A stretch of 49,349 bases of DNA from NCBI GenBank assembly GCA_964413535.1, contig CAYPTB010000011.1, forward strand, positions 1 to 49,349, written 5' to 3'. Each line of letters starts with the position of its first letter. Positions within the stretch are counted from its first letter, which is position 1. This document shows positions 8,027 through 16,013 of the stretch, piece by piece. This DNA is from CAYPTB01 sp964413535 (lineage in GTDB: Bacteria; Planctomycetota; UBA1135; GCA-002686595). Below the pieces are notes generated by a model, which did no database searches, was not told the DNA's origin, and saw nothing but the letters and a program-made list of their open reading frames with translations. A program made the translations under genes and the position numbers.

Positions 8027-10990
8027 TTAGGCGGGCTGTACTGTGACCCTTTCTCCGCCCCTTCCGCGTCCCTTCTTGCGGTCCTCGAACCAAACGAGAA
8101 TCGGGCAGGCAATGTAGATCGTGGAGTAGGTTCCCGTCAGCACACCCACGACCATCGCGAACCCGAATCCCTCGATTACGTTGCCCGTCCCCAGATTGAA
8201 GGCGAACAAGATGGTAACGGCTAGGAAGGTAGTTCCAGACGTGAGAATCGTGCGCGAGAGAGTTTGATTGATCGAGAAGTCGAGCACCTCAGCGAGAGGC
8301 TTCTGCATGCGGGGAAGGTTCTCTCGCACTCGGTCGAAGATCACGATCGTGTCGTTGAGCGAATATCCAATGACGGTGAGGAACGCCGCAATCATGGCGA
8401 GGTTCATCTCCACGTCGAGGAATCCCGTAGCGATCGCAACTGCCACGGCTCCCAGGGTGACCAAGACATCGTGGAAGACGGCGACTACAGCCGCCAGGCC
8501 GAAGCTGTACTCCGCGAAGCGAACTCGGATGTACATGACGGTCGCGAATAAACTGAACACCAGGGCCAAGATCGCCTTGTCCTGGAGTTCGCCGACCACT
8601 TGAGCTCCCACGAGGTCTTTCTCCGGAACGGGGTCCGAGAAGCGGTAGTCGATGCCCTGAGTATCACTGGCTCCCAGGAAAGCGTTCTGCACCTGTCCCT
8701 GGAGTGCGAGAGCATCGCTCGAGCGGACACTTTCAATACTTGCCAGGAAGACGTTGGGCCGGCTCGGATCCGATTCGACACCAACATTCTGGAAAGCCGC
8801 TCCAATCAGGCGATTCTTGACGTCCTCCGAGGAGTGTGGGGCCTCGAAGTAGAGGCGCAGATCTGCGGTTTGCAAGCCACCTTCGGCAGACCTCACGGCT
8901 ACTTCCACAGGTCCCTTCTGTAGCAAGTCGCCCACAGCATCACTCACCGCATTCGCGAAAGTATCGATCACGTCTGCCGAGCCGAGTCGGGCAGGATCGA
9001 CCTTGAACGTGGTCCGAAAGCCGGTGTAACCACCATCCTGCTCAGTGGAGATGACGGGCTTTACTTCGGCTGACTTGCCAATGTCACCTTCGATCCCCCC
9101 GATGCGTTCCCGGACTACTTCGACTCTCTGCGGCGTTTCCGTGCGGAACATGACCATTCCGCCGCCAGTGAAGTCGATTCCTAGCTTCTTCGTCGTTGGT
9201 AACCACGTGAAGAGACCGACACCAGCAGTGATGATGATGACTGACAGCCCCATGGCGATCGGCCCGTATCGAACGAAGCGCCAGTTTGCGTCGCGAAGCC
9301 ATGTTCCCATGCTGTATCCCCTGATCCCCTTCTCCAGGGAGTAGTGGACCAAGATTCTCGTTATCACGAGCGCTGAGAACATCGATGCCAGGATCCCGAT
9401 CGACAAGGTCACGGCGAAGCCCCGCACTGGGCCCGTACCGATGTTGTAGAGGATGATGGCGGTGATCAAGGTCGTGAGATTGCCGTCCACGATCGAGGAG
9501 AGGGCGTTCTCGAAGCCGTTCTTCGCCGCCTGCTTAATATTGCGCCCGTTGTCCATCTCCTCACGGATCCGGTCGAAGATGAGGATATTGGCGTCAACGG
9601 CCATTCCGACGGTGAGGATGATTCCCGCGATTCCCGGCAGCGTCAGGGTCGCCTTGAAGGCCGCCAAGCCGCCGAGCAGCATGAGCATCGTCGACAGGAG
9701 CGACAGGGCCGCGTAACAGCCAAGTCGGCGGTAATAGGCCATCATGAACACGAGAACGGCTCCGAGCCCGAGAGCCCCGCCCCAGAGGCCGAGATTCACG
9801 TAATCTGCGCCAAGAGAGGGTCCAACAGCCTCTTCAGCCTCGAGGATGGGCTTGATCTTGAGCGATCCCGTGCGGAGTACCGTCACGAGATCTTGGACCT
9901 CCTGTTGAGTGAATCTCCCGCGGATGATCCCACGTCCTGGCAAGCGGTCGTCGAGGGAGGGCGCCGTTCTGATCTCGCCGTTGAGTACGATCGCCATGTT
10001 GCGACCGATGTTCTCCCCGGTGAAGTCGGCGAAGTCGCTGACGCGTTGCGGTTGGAGCTCGAACCCGACCGCCGGGTAACCGAACTGGTCCGACGTGTAG
10101 TAGACCTTGCCGAGGTCCGCGCCTCGGAAGACCCACTCCTCGGGTGGGACGAGGACCATTTCGGCGCGCTGCCCCTCCGGGAGATTGCGTCTCTCCTCTG
10201 ACTGCGCATCGGGATACCAGCGGATGAGAGGGCTCGGACCCCCGTCGGCTTCGGCGATGCGGTTGAAGTTCGCAAGGGGTTCCTCTCCATGATCCTCCAC
10301 CCAGTCCTGCAGCCGTCTCTCTTGTTCGGGCTTGTCGGTACCGGAGCCGGTGAAGTCACCGGCATTCGCAAGGATCAAGAATTGGAGCTCGCCCAGGTTT
10401 TCGATCGCGTTTCGAATCGCGTCGTCACTCACCAGGACGACAATCTCTCCGGTGGCGTGCGAGCCAACGGGAGTTCCGAGATGGCCCCGCGTAAGGCCCG
10501 TGAGCGCGTTCTCCCTGCGCGCTTCGTAGCGCACTTGCTCGTTCCCGACGCGTACGATGCCGCCGTTCTCCGGGAAGCGCGAATACGCTTCTGCATCGTT
10601 CGCGTCGAACTCGAGAGAGCGCGCCGAGACGTCCACCGGGCTCCCGACGGTGGACGTCACCCGGGCGCCCGACAGGCGCGCGCGGCCCGGAAGCTCGATC
10701 ACGATTCGATCCGAGCCTTCGGTCCGGATGATGGGTTCGAGGACGCCGTCCGGGTCGACCCGGTTGTAGATGATGTCGATCGTCTGCGCGAGGATGTCTG
10801 CCACGCTCTCGTCAGCCGAGAGCGTGCCCTCGCGGACGGCCTGTTCGAAGTCGAACCGATAACTGAGTCGTGTGCCGCCTTGCAGGTCGAGCCCCATGCG
10901 GAAGGGCGGATCCTTGAGCAGGAGCAGGAGCGCCGAGATACCGAGCAGCAGGAAGACGATCGTGAGCTTGCGACCTAGGTTCGGGACCAT
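8027..10990 (-). CDS. secDF: SecDF fused protein translocase accessory subunit
   Basis: SecD and SecF use the proton gradient to complete export through SecYEG. Here both are one 987-residue polypeptide. The SecD half has TM1 (10-26), the MGLDLQGGTRL block (32-42), a large periplasmic P1 region (about 45-395), and the motif GMAVDANILIFDRIREE (462-478) in the membrane bundle. The SecF half begins near 565 with TM1 at 575-597, FTGG at 607-610, and the motif IGYSLNDTIVIFDRVREN (874-891). P1 contains an extra module at 112-188 (see findings), and the SecF periplasmic loop is about 200 residues, longer than in E. coli. yajC is not upstream. The fusion occurs in Planctomycetota and Bacillota among others. 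Confidence 0.95.
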   Translation of the reverse strand: MVPNLGRKLTIVFLLLGISALLLLLKDPPFRMGLDLQGGTRLSYRFDFEQAVREGTLSADESVADILAQTIDIIYNRVDPDGVLEPIIRTEGSDRIVIELPGRARLSGARVTSTVGSPVDVSARSLEFDANDAEAYSRFPENGGIVRVGNEQVRYEARRENALTGLTRGHLGTPVGSHATGEIVVLVSDDAIRNAIENLGELQFLILANAGDFTGSGTDKPEQERRLQDWVEDHGEEPLANFNRIAEADGGPSPLIRWYPDAQSEERRNLPEGQRAEMVLVPPEEWVFRGADLGKVYYTSDQFGYPAVGFELQPQRVSDFADFTGENIGRNMAIVLNGEIRTAPSLDDRLPGRGIIRGRFTQQEVQDLVTVLRTGSLKIKPILEAEEAVGPSLGADYVNLGLWGGALGLGAVLVFMMAYYRRLGCYAALSLLSTMLMLLGGLAAFKATLTLPGIAGIILTVGMAVDANILIFDRIREEMDNGRNIKQAAKNGFENALSSIVDGNLTTLITAIILYNIGTGPVRGFAVTLSIGILASMFSALVITRILVHYSLEKGIRGYSMGTWLRDANWRFVRYGPIAMGLSVIIITAGVGLFTWLPTTKKLGIDFTGGGMVMFRTETPQRVEVVRERIGGIEGDIGKSAEVKPVISTEQDGGYTGFRTTFKVDPARLGSADVIDTFANAVSDAVGDLLQKGPVEVAVRSAEGGLQTADLRLYFEAPHSSEDVKNRLIGAAFQNVGVESDPSRPNVFLASIESVRSSDALALQGQVQNAFLGASDTQGIDYRFSDPVPEKDLVGAQVVGELQDKAILALVFSLFATVMYIRVRFAEYSFGLAAVVAVFHDVLVTLGAVAVAIATGFLDVEMNLAMIAAFLTVIGYSLNDTIVIFDRVRENLPRMQKPLAEVLDFSINQTLSRTILTSGTTFLAVTILFAFNLGTGNVIEGFGFAMVVGVLTGTYSTIYIACPILVWFEDRKKGRGRGGERVTVQPA

Positions 10991-11194
10991 GGATTATTGT
11001 GCGGCTGGCGGTAGGACGGGGCGCGAGTTCGCCGTGGCAGAGATCAGAGCGACAGTGAGGCAAGGACCCAATCGGAAGGGCACGCGGTAGGGGGCCTCGA
11101 GGCGCTCCTGCCGGGTTCGAGGTTCATCCCAAGAGTCCGGGAGCGAGATCGATCGTGCGCGCACCGAATCGTTCCTCGGTGTGCTGACGGGCTG

Positions 11195-11662
11195 CTAGAC
11201 CTCCACGGCCTCGGGCAATTCGTCGTTCGCCTCGGAGGCTCCTTCCGTGGTCGAGTCGACTGCGGCACCGTGTGCGTCGCGTCGCGCGCGCTCTTGGTCG
11301 CGTTGGCGCCGGGCCTTGTCGCCCACGAACTCTTTGACACGGGTTTGCTTGCCGACGCGATCACGAAGGTAGTAGAGCTTCGAACGACGGACGTGGCCGC
11401 GACGAGTCACCACGATGTCCTTCACCCGCGGACTGTGCAGCATGAAGGTCCGCTCGACGCCTTCGCTCTGCACGAGCCGCCGTACGATCACGGAACGACG
11501 GATGCCCCGGCCCTTCAGGGCGATGATCGTCCCGATGAAGAGCTGGACCCGCTCCTTGTCGCCTTCGCGGATCAGATAGTGGACCTCCACCGTGTCACCC
11601 ACGTGGATAGCGGGCAGGAACTTCTTGCCCATCTCGGATTCCAGTCGATCGATCACGTGCAT
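11195..11662 (-). CDS. rplS: 50S ribosomal protein L19
   Basis: L19 sits at the 30S-50S interface. The 155-residue protein has the conserved core (about residues 12-115: HVGDTVEVHYLIREG, IALKGRGIRRSVIVRRL, ERTFMLHSPRV, RRSKLYYLRDRVGK) and a hydrophilic acidic tail of about 35 residues beyond the usual end. Its start overlaps the trmD stop by 10 bases, so the pair is translationally coupled. The usual companions rpsP, rimM and ffh are absent. Confidence 0.96.
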   Translation of the reverse strand: MHVIDRLESEMGKKFLPAIHVGDTVEVHYLIREGDKERVQLFIGTIIALKGRGIRRSVIVRRLVQSEGVERTFMLHSPRVKDIVVTRRGHVRRSKLYYLRDRVGKQTRVKEFVGDKARRQRDQERARRDAHGAAVDSTTEGASEANDELPEAVEV

Positions 11663-12411
11663 GGTCCTTCAAGGAGCCGGGTGGACTCCGCCTCAGCGTG
11701 GTTCTCGTGACTCGAGTGAACTTCGTGGATCAGGTCGGGTCGCAGCGCCCGTGTCCGGCGCCGGGCTTCCTCGGACCGCCACGCCGCGATGCGCGCGTGG
11801 TCGCCCGAAAGGAGCACGGGGGGGACTTCGATGCCGCGAAAGACCTGAGGCCGTGTGTATTGTGGATAGTCGAGACCGCCGCCGTCTCGGAATGACTCGT
11901 CTTCTGCGGATCGCTCGTTGCCCAGAACTCCCGGTAGCAGCCGCACGACAGCTTCCGTGACCGCGAGGGCGGGGAGCTCACCCCCCGAAAGAACGAAGTC
12001 CCCGATCGACAACTCTTCCCAGTTCGTCGAAGCTCGAATCCGCTCGTCGAAACCTTCGTAACGGCCGCAGAGCAGGAGGATCCGCTCGCACCTCGCGAAC
12101 TCCTCGGCCTTTCGTTGGCCGAAGTGCTCGCCGCCGGGCGTGAACATGACTTTGTGGAACGGTCCGTGCTCACTCTCGAGCCACTCGGAGCATTCGATGA
12201 TGGGCTCTGGTTTCAGGACCATTCCGGGTCCGCCCCCGTAAGGCCGATCGTCGACCGTGCGGTGTCGATCCCGAGTGAAGTCCCGGAAGTCGACGAGCCG
12301 AATCCGGACTCGTCCCTTCTCCTGCGCGATCCCGAGGATGCTCGCGCGCGTGTAAGCTTCGAGCGCCTCGGGGAATAGGGTCAGGATGGCGAAGAGCACG
12401 GGCCGGCCCAC
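11653..12411 (-). CDS. trmD: tRNA (guanine-N1)-methyltransferase
   Basis: TrmD methylates G37 of tRNAs reading CNN and related codons, preventing +1 frameshifts. The 252-residue protein (E. coli 255) shows the SPOUT trefoil-knot motifs YGGGPGM (58-64), GRYEGFDERI (116-125) and IGDFVLSGGELPAL (136-149), plus the catalytic Asp region EDESFRDGGG (170-179). The start is GTG; a second in-frame GTG four codons later would give VLFAILTLFPE, closer to the family N-terminus. It is the first gene of the trmD-rplS pair and diverges from ribE. Confidence 0.95.
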   Translation of the reverse strand: MGRPVLFAILTLFPEALEAYTRASILGIAQEKGRVRIRLVDFRDFTRDRHRTVDDRPYGGGPGMVLKPEPIIECSEWLESEHGPFHKVMFTPGGEHFGQRKAEEFARCERILLLCGRYEGFDERIRASTNWEELSIGDFVLSGGELPALAVTEAVVRLLPGVLGNERSAEDESFRDGGGLDYPQYTRPQVFRGIEVPPVLLSGDHARIAAWRSEEARRRTRALRPDLIHEVHSSHENHAEAESTRLLEGPCT

Positions 12412-12564
12412 TCCCGGGGGGAAGGGCGAGAAGGTTAGGGGGCTCGAGCACCTTCGTCAAGCCGAGTGTGTCGCCCGGCTCCGCTCGGTCGACGACTGCC
12501 GAGGGGGCGAGAAGCCTGCGAAAGGGTGGCCCGCGAACGGCTCGAGGGCGAGAATCCCCGGCGC

Positions 12565-13215
12565 GTGTTCAGCGGGATCGTCGAGGCGCGCGTCCCCGTC
12601 CGGAGTTGGACGGCCGTCGGCGCGGGCGGGAGGCTCGTCCTTCCGGCGCCGCGGCTCGACTGGGCGGTGGCGGACGGAGAGAGCGTGGCTGTTTCGGGTT
12701 GCTGCCTGACCGTTGCCGGCTTGCAGGATCCCGTGACCGGTCGCCCGCTGCGGAGCGGCACCCACGGAGCGGACATGGCGTTCGAGCTGTCGGCAGAGAC
12801 CTTGGAGCGCACCTGGTTCGCCCGCGGTCTCGCGCCCGGGCGCTGGATCGCTCTGGAGCGGAGCCTCCGGCTCTCCGATCGTTTGGGCGGGCATCTCGTG
12901 CTGGGTCACGTCGACGGTTGCGGTTGGATCGTGTCGATCGAGGATTCGCACGACGGCGGACTCGTCTTCGTCTTCGAGGTGCCCGGCGGCTTCGAGCGCT
13001 ACTTGGTCGAGAAGGGCAGCGTCGCCGTGGACGGCATCAGCCTTACGGTCGTGCGTCCAGCCGGGAATCGCTTCGGCGTCGCGGTGATCCCCACGACCCT
13101 AGCGGTGACTCATCTAGGAGAGGCCCGCGTGGCTCAAGAAGTCCACCTCGAAGCCGACATGATCGGCAAGTGGATCGAGCGCATGGTGGCCGCGCGCATG
13201 CCGACCGCGAGCTGA
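12565..13215 (+). CDS. ribE: riboflavin synthase, alpha chain
   Basis: The enzyme dismutates two 6,7-dimethyl-8-ribityllumazine molecules to riboflavin and a pyrimidine. The GTG at 12565 is chosen because it yields the family N-terminus (V)FSGIVE and a 216-residue length (E. coli 213); the frame is open further upstream but without similarity. Two tandem lumazine-binding domains are visible: residues 1-97 with SGCCLTV, and about 98-200 with GGHLVLGHVDG, VAVDGISLTV and the closing EADMIGKWIERM. No other rib genes are nearby. It is transcribed away from trmD and converges on the Mla operon. Confidence 0.93.
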   Translation: MFSGIVEARVPVRSWTAVGAGGRLVLPAPRLDWAVADGESVAVSGCCLTVAGLQDPVTGRPLRSGTHGADMAFELSAETLERTWFARGLAPGRWIALERSLRLSDRLGGHLVLGHVDGCGWIVSIEDSHDGGLVFVFEVPGGFERYLVEKGSVAVDGISLTVVRPAGNRFGVAVIPTTLAVTHLGEARVAQEVHLEADMIGKWIERMVAARMPTAS

Positions 13216-13280
13216 GTGGGCTCGGGGAAACCGATAGAGCTCGCAGGCTCGGGCATAGGACCCGTGACCGACGGAACGTT

Positions 13281-14471
13281 TCAGAAGGCTCCGAAGAGCA
13301 CCGAAGTGAACGTGCTGACGGGTGCTGCTTCGCGGTAGTCCTCGAGCGAGCGGGTCAGGAGTTGCGCCGCCGCCAGGATCTCGGCATAGACCTCGTCGTC
13401 CTGGATGAGCCGCCCGACGGTGCCCTCTCCACTCTTGACCTTGGCGACGACATCCGACAGGTCGGACAGGGCTGCGCTGAGGTTTCTGTACATCTCGTCG
13501 TCGGCGATGAGCGCACCCAGTACGCCTTCGCCCTGGTCGATCTTCGTCGCGATCGATTGGATGCGTTCTGCGATGGCGTCGTCGGTCACGAGCCGACCGA
13601 GGGTTCCTTCCCCGCGCTTCACCTTGTCGACGATCGCCTGCAGATCCTCCACTGCCTTCTGGACGGTGTCGGCAAGCCCGTCGTCGCGCAGGAGGCGTCC
13701 CACGGTCCCGCGGCCGGCCTCGAGGTCGGCTGCCAGCACCTTGAGGTCCCCGAGCGACGCCTCCAGATCGGATCCGATTCTCCGTGCCGACTCGTACAGC
13801 TCCTCTTCGGTGAAGAGGCGTCCGAGCGTGCCCTTGCCGGCCCGGATGTCGGCCGAGATCGACTTGGCATCTCCCATGAAGGTCGCGAAGTCGCCGATCC
13901 CTGAACCCAAGCGCCCCTTGACCTCCTCGTCGGTCACGAGCATCCCCATGGGTCCGTTCCCGGCGCGTACACCGGCCACGATCGCGTCCGCGTTCTCGAG
14001 GATGCTGTGCAGGGCTTCCCGGTTCTCGACCACGAGATCCGCGAGCGCATCGAGCGGCGGAGACTCGAGAGTGCCGACGAGCACGTCGTCCGGGCCCACC
14101 GGTAGGACCGGCGCGCCGGGTGGGCCGGTGTCGATGTCGATGTTCCTGCCGCCGAGCAGCGTGGTCTCCTCGATCCGGATCGCATAGCCCTCGTGCAGCA
14201 CGACGGGCGTCTCCAGGGACACCGTGACGTTGATGCGTTTCGCGAGCGGAGCGCCGGGGTCGAAGGTCATGCGCGTCACGCGGCCGATGCGCATCCCCGA
14301 GGCCCGCACGCCGTCACCGACGCGCAGTCCGTTCGCTTCCGGGAACTCCACCTGCCAGACCGTGCGGTCGCCGAACCACGAGAGCTCGTACAGATACAAC
14401 GTGTACACGCCCAATATCCCGAAGGCGACGAGGAAAAAGATCCCGAGGAGGAGCTGACGCGTGCCGTTCAT
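13281..14471 (-). CDS. mlaD: MlaD/Mce-family substrate-binding protein with C-terminal repeats
   Basis: This is the membrane-anchored periplasmic component of an Mla/Mce phospholipid ABC transporter. The 396-residue protein has an N-terminal helix (about 7-27), one MCE domain (about 36-117, with NGLRVGDGVRASGMRIGRV and LLGGRNIDI), and then a long helical region with six repeats of the form G-x-G-T-x-G-R-L-[FLVI]-x-D/E-D/E-x-[LIVM], starting at residues 171, 212, 253, 287, 314 and 348. E. coli MlaD is 183 residues and lacks the repeats; related long forms occur elsewhere. It is the last gene of the operon, 22 bases after mlaF. Confidence 0.88.
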   Translation of the reverse strand: MNGTRQLLLGIFFLVAFGILGVYTLYLYELSWFGDRTVWQVEFPEANGLRVGDGVRASGMRIGRVTRMTFDPGAPLAKRINVTVSLETPVVLHEGYAIRIEETTLLGGRNIDIDTGPPGAPVLPVGPDDVLVGTLESPPLDALADLVVENREALHSILENADAIVAGVRAGNGPMGMLVTDEEVKGRLGSGIGDFATFMGDAKSISADIRAGKGTLGRLFTEEELYESARRIGSDLEASLGDLKVLAADLEAGRGTVGRLLRDDGLADTVQKAVEDLQAIVDKVKRGEGTLGRLVTDDAIAERIQSIATKIDQGEGVLGALIADDEMYRNLSAALSDLSDVVAKVKSGEGTVGRLIQDDEVYAEILAAAQLLTRSLEDYREAAPVSTFTSVLFGAF

Positions 14472-14493
14472 GATTCGCGGTTGCTTTCGTGAC

Positions 14494-15243
14494 TCAGTCG
14501 GCGGAGTTCCCGAGGAAGCTCTTCACGCGCGGGTGTTCCGCTGCGAGGAAGTCCTCGGGCGTGGTGTCCACGATCTTGCGGCCGTTCTCCAGCATGGTCA
14601 CGCGGTCCGCGACGACGCGGACGCAGGAGACGAGGTGCGTGACCACGATGGACGTGATGTCCAGCGTCTCGGCGAGCTCGCGAATGAGCAGGTTGATGGC
14701 CATCGAGATCTCGGGATCGAGACCGCTGTTGGGCTCGTCGTACAGCACGATCTCGGGATCCGTGATGAGGGCCCGGGCGAGGCCGACGCGCTTCCTCATG
14801 CCCCCGGAGATCTCGGAGGGCATCTTCTCCCAGACGTCTTCGAGATGGACCAACGCGAGCTTCTCGAGGACGCGCGAGCGGATCTCGTCCTCCGGGAAGT
14901 CCGTGTTCTCCCTCAGCGGCAGGGCGAGGTTGTCGCCCACGTTCATCCAGTTGATGAGCGCCCCCTCCTGGAACAGGTATCCCATCCTGCGCCGGAGCGC
15001 GGAGAGCTCCTCCTTCTCGATGGTCGCGAGGTCGTTCCCTGCGACCTCGACGCGGCCCTCGTCGGGACGCAAGAGGCCGATGGCGTGTCGCAGCATGACG
15101 GACTTCCCCGTGCCGGAGGGGCCCATCACGACGAGGGTTTCCCCGCGCCGCACGACGAGATCCAAGCCGTCGAGGACCGTTCGCTGCCCGAAGCGCTTCA
15201 CCACGCCTTCGAAGCGGATCACGTCTTCTCCGTTCGGCGTCAT
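14494..15243 (-). CDS. mlaF: MlaF-type ABC transporter ATPase
   Basis: This is the cytoplasmic ATPase of the Mla/Mce lipid transporter. The 249-residue protein shows Walker A GPSGTGKS (41-48), the family Q-loop FQEGALINWMNVGDN (91-105), the ABC signature SGGM (146-149, with the Mla-typical SEISGGMRKRVGLARA), and Walker B VLYDEP (166-171) with NSGLDP after it. The start ATG 15243 overlaps the mlaE stop as ATGA; the frame is open further upstream only as an overlap with mlaE. It lies between the permease and mlaD. Confidence 0.95.
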   Translation of the reverse strand: MTPNGEDVIRFEGVVKRFGQRTVLDGLDLVVRRGETLVVMGPSGTGKSVMLRHAIGLLRPDEGRVEVAGNDLATIEKEELSALRRRMGYLFQEGALINWMNVGDNLALPLRENTDFPEDEIRSRVLEKLALVHLEDVWEKMPSEISGGMRKRVGLARALITDPEIVLYDEPNSGLDPEISMAINLLIRELAETLDITSIVVTHLVSCVRVVADRVTMLENGRKIVDTTPEDFLAAEHPRVKSFLGNSAD

Positions 15244-16013
15244 TGGTAGAAGAACCAGGTCATGAAGTAGTTCGCGATGATGATCGCGATGATCGAGTCG
15301 CGCACGGCTTGACGCGTTGCGTTGCCGACTCCGAGGGCTCCGCCGTGGGCGCGGAGCCCGGCATCGCACGAGATGGCCGCGATGATGATCCCGAACACGA
15401 GCGACTTGAACAGCCCGCAGTACACGTCCTTGGGAAGTGAGAGGAACTGCGTGGGCTCCTGCAGCGATTGCACCGCCGACTCGTAGTAGAGCTGCAGGCT
15501 GACATTGAGCTGTCCGTCGGCGACGAAACCGCCGCCCACCACGCCGACCGTGTTGCAGAAGATCGTCAGCACCGGGCACATCACCGCCACCGCGACGAGG
15601 CGCGGGACGACGAGGAAGCTGATCCGATCGACGGAGAGCACCTCTAGAGCCGACAGCTCGTCGCTGACGGCCATCGTCGCCAGCTCGGCGGCCAACGCGC
15701 TGCCCACCGTCGCCGCGAGGATCGTTCCCGTGATGAACGGCCCCATCTCGCGCGCCATCGACACGGTCACGATGGTCCCGATCTGGTCCTGTTGGCCGAT
15801 CCGCGAGAGCTCGATCCCGGTCTGGAGCGCGACCACCATCCCGATGAAGAACCCCACGAAGACGACGACGTGCACGACGCCGACGCCGGCCGAGTAGAGG
15901 TGTCCCGCGGTCGCCGCCCTGCGCTTCCAGACGTGGTGCAGGCGGGGAATGGTCGAGAGCAGCAGATCGACGACGTGGCCGACCGAAAGGCAGAAAGCAG
16001 TGATCGCGGACAT
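15240..16013 (-). CDS. mlaE: MlaE-type ABC transporter permease
   Basis: This is the inner-membrane permease (MlaE/DUF140 family) of the lipid transporter. The 257-residue protein has the family length and about five membrane helices. It carries the characteristic blocks GFFIGMVVALQTG, MAREMGPFITGTILA, GSALAAELATMAVSDELSAL and the C-terminal LVFGIIIAAISCDAGLRA. The start ATG shares one base with the stop of the upstream WPF-repeat gene and its stop overlaps mlaF, so all four genes are tightly coupled. Confidence 0.93.
   Translation of the reverse strand: MSAITAFCLSVGHVVDLLLSTIPRLHHVWKRRAATAGHLYSAGVGVVHVVVFVGFFIGMVVALQTGIELSRIGQQDQIGTIVTVSMAREMGPFITGTILAATVGSALAAELATMAVSDELSALEVLSVDRISFLVVPRLVAVAVMCPVLTIFCNTVGVVGGGFVADGQLNVSLQLYYESAVQSLQEPTQFLSLPKDVYCGLFKSLVFGIIIAAISCDAGLRAHGGALGVGNATRQAVRDSIIAIIIANYFMTWFFYQ

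Noticed and set aside
12468..13904. 478-codon plus-strand frame overlapping ribE and mlaD
   Set aside because: It is Arg-rich and without domains; it overlaps two well-supported genes in other frames.
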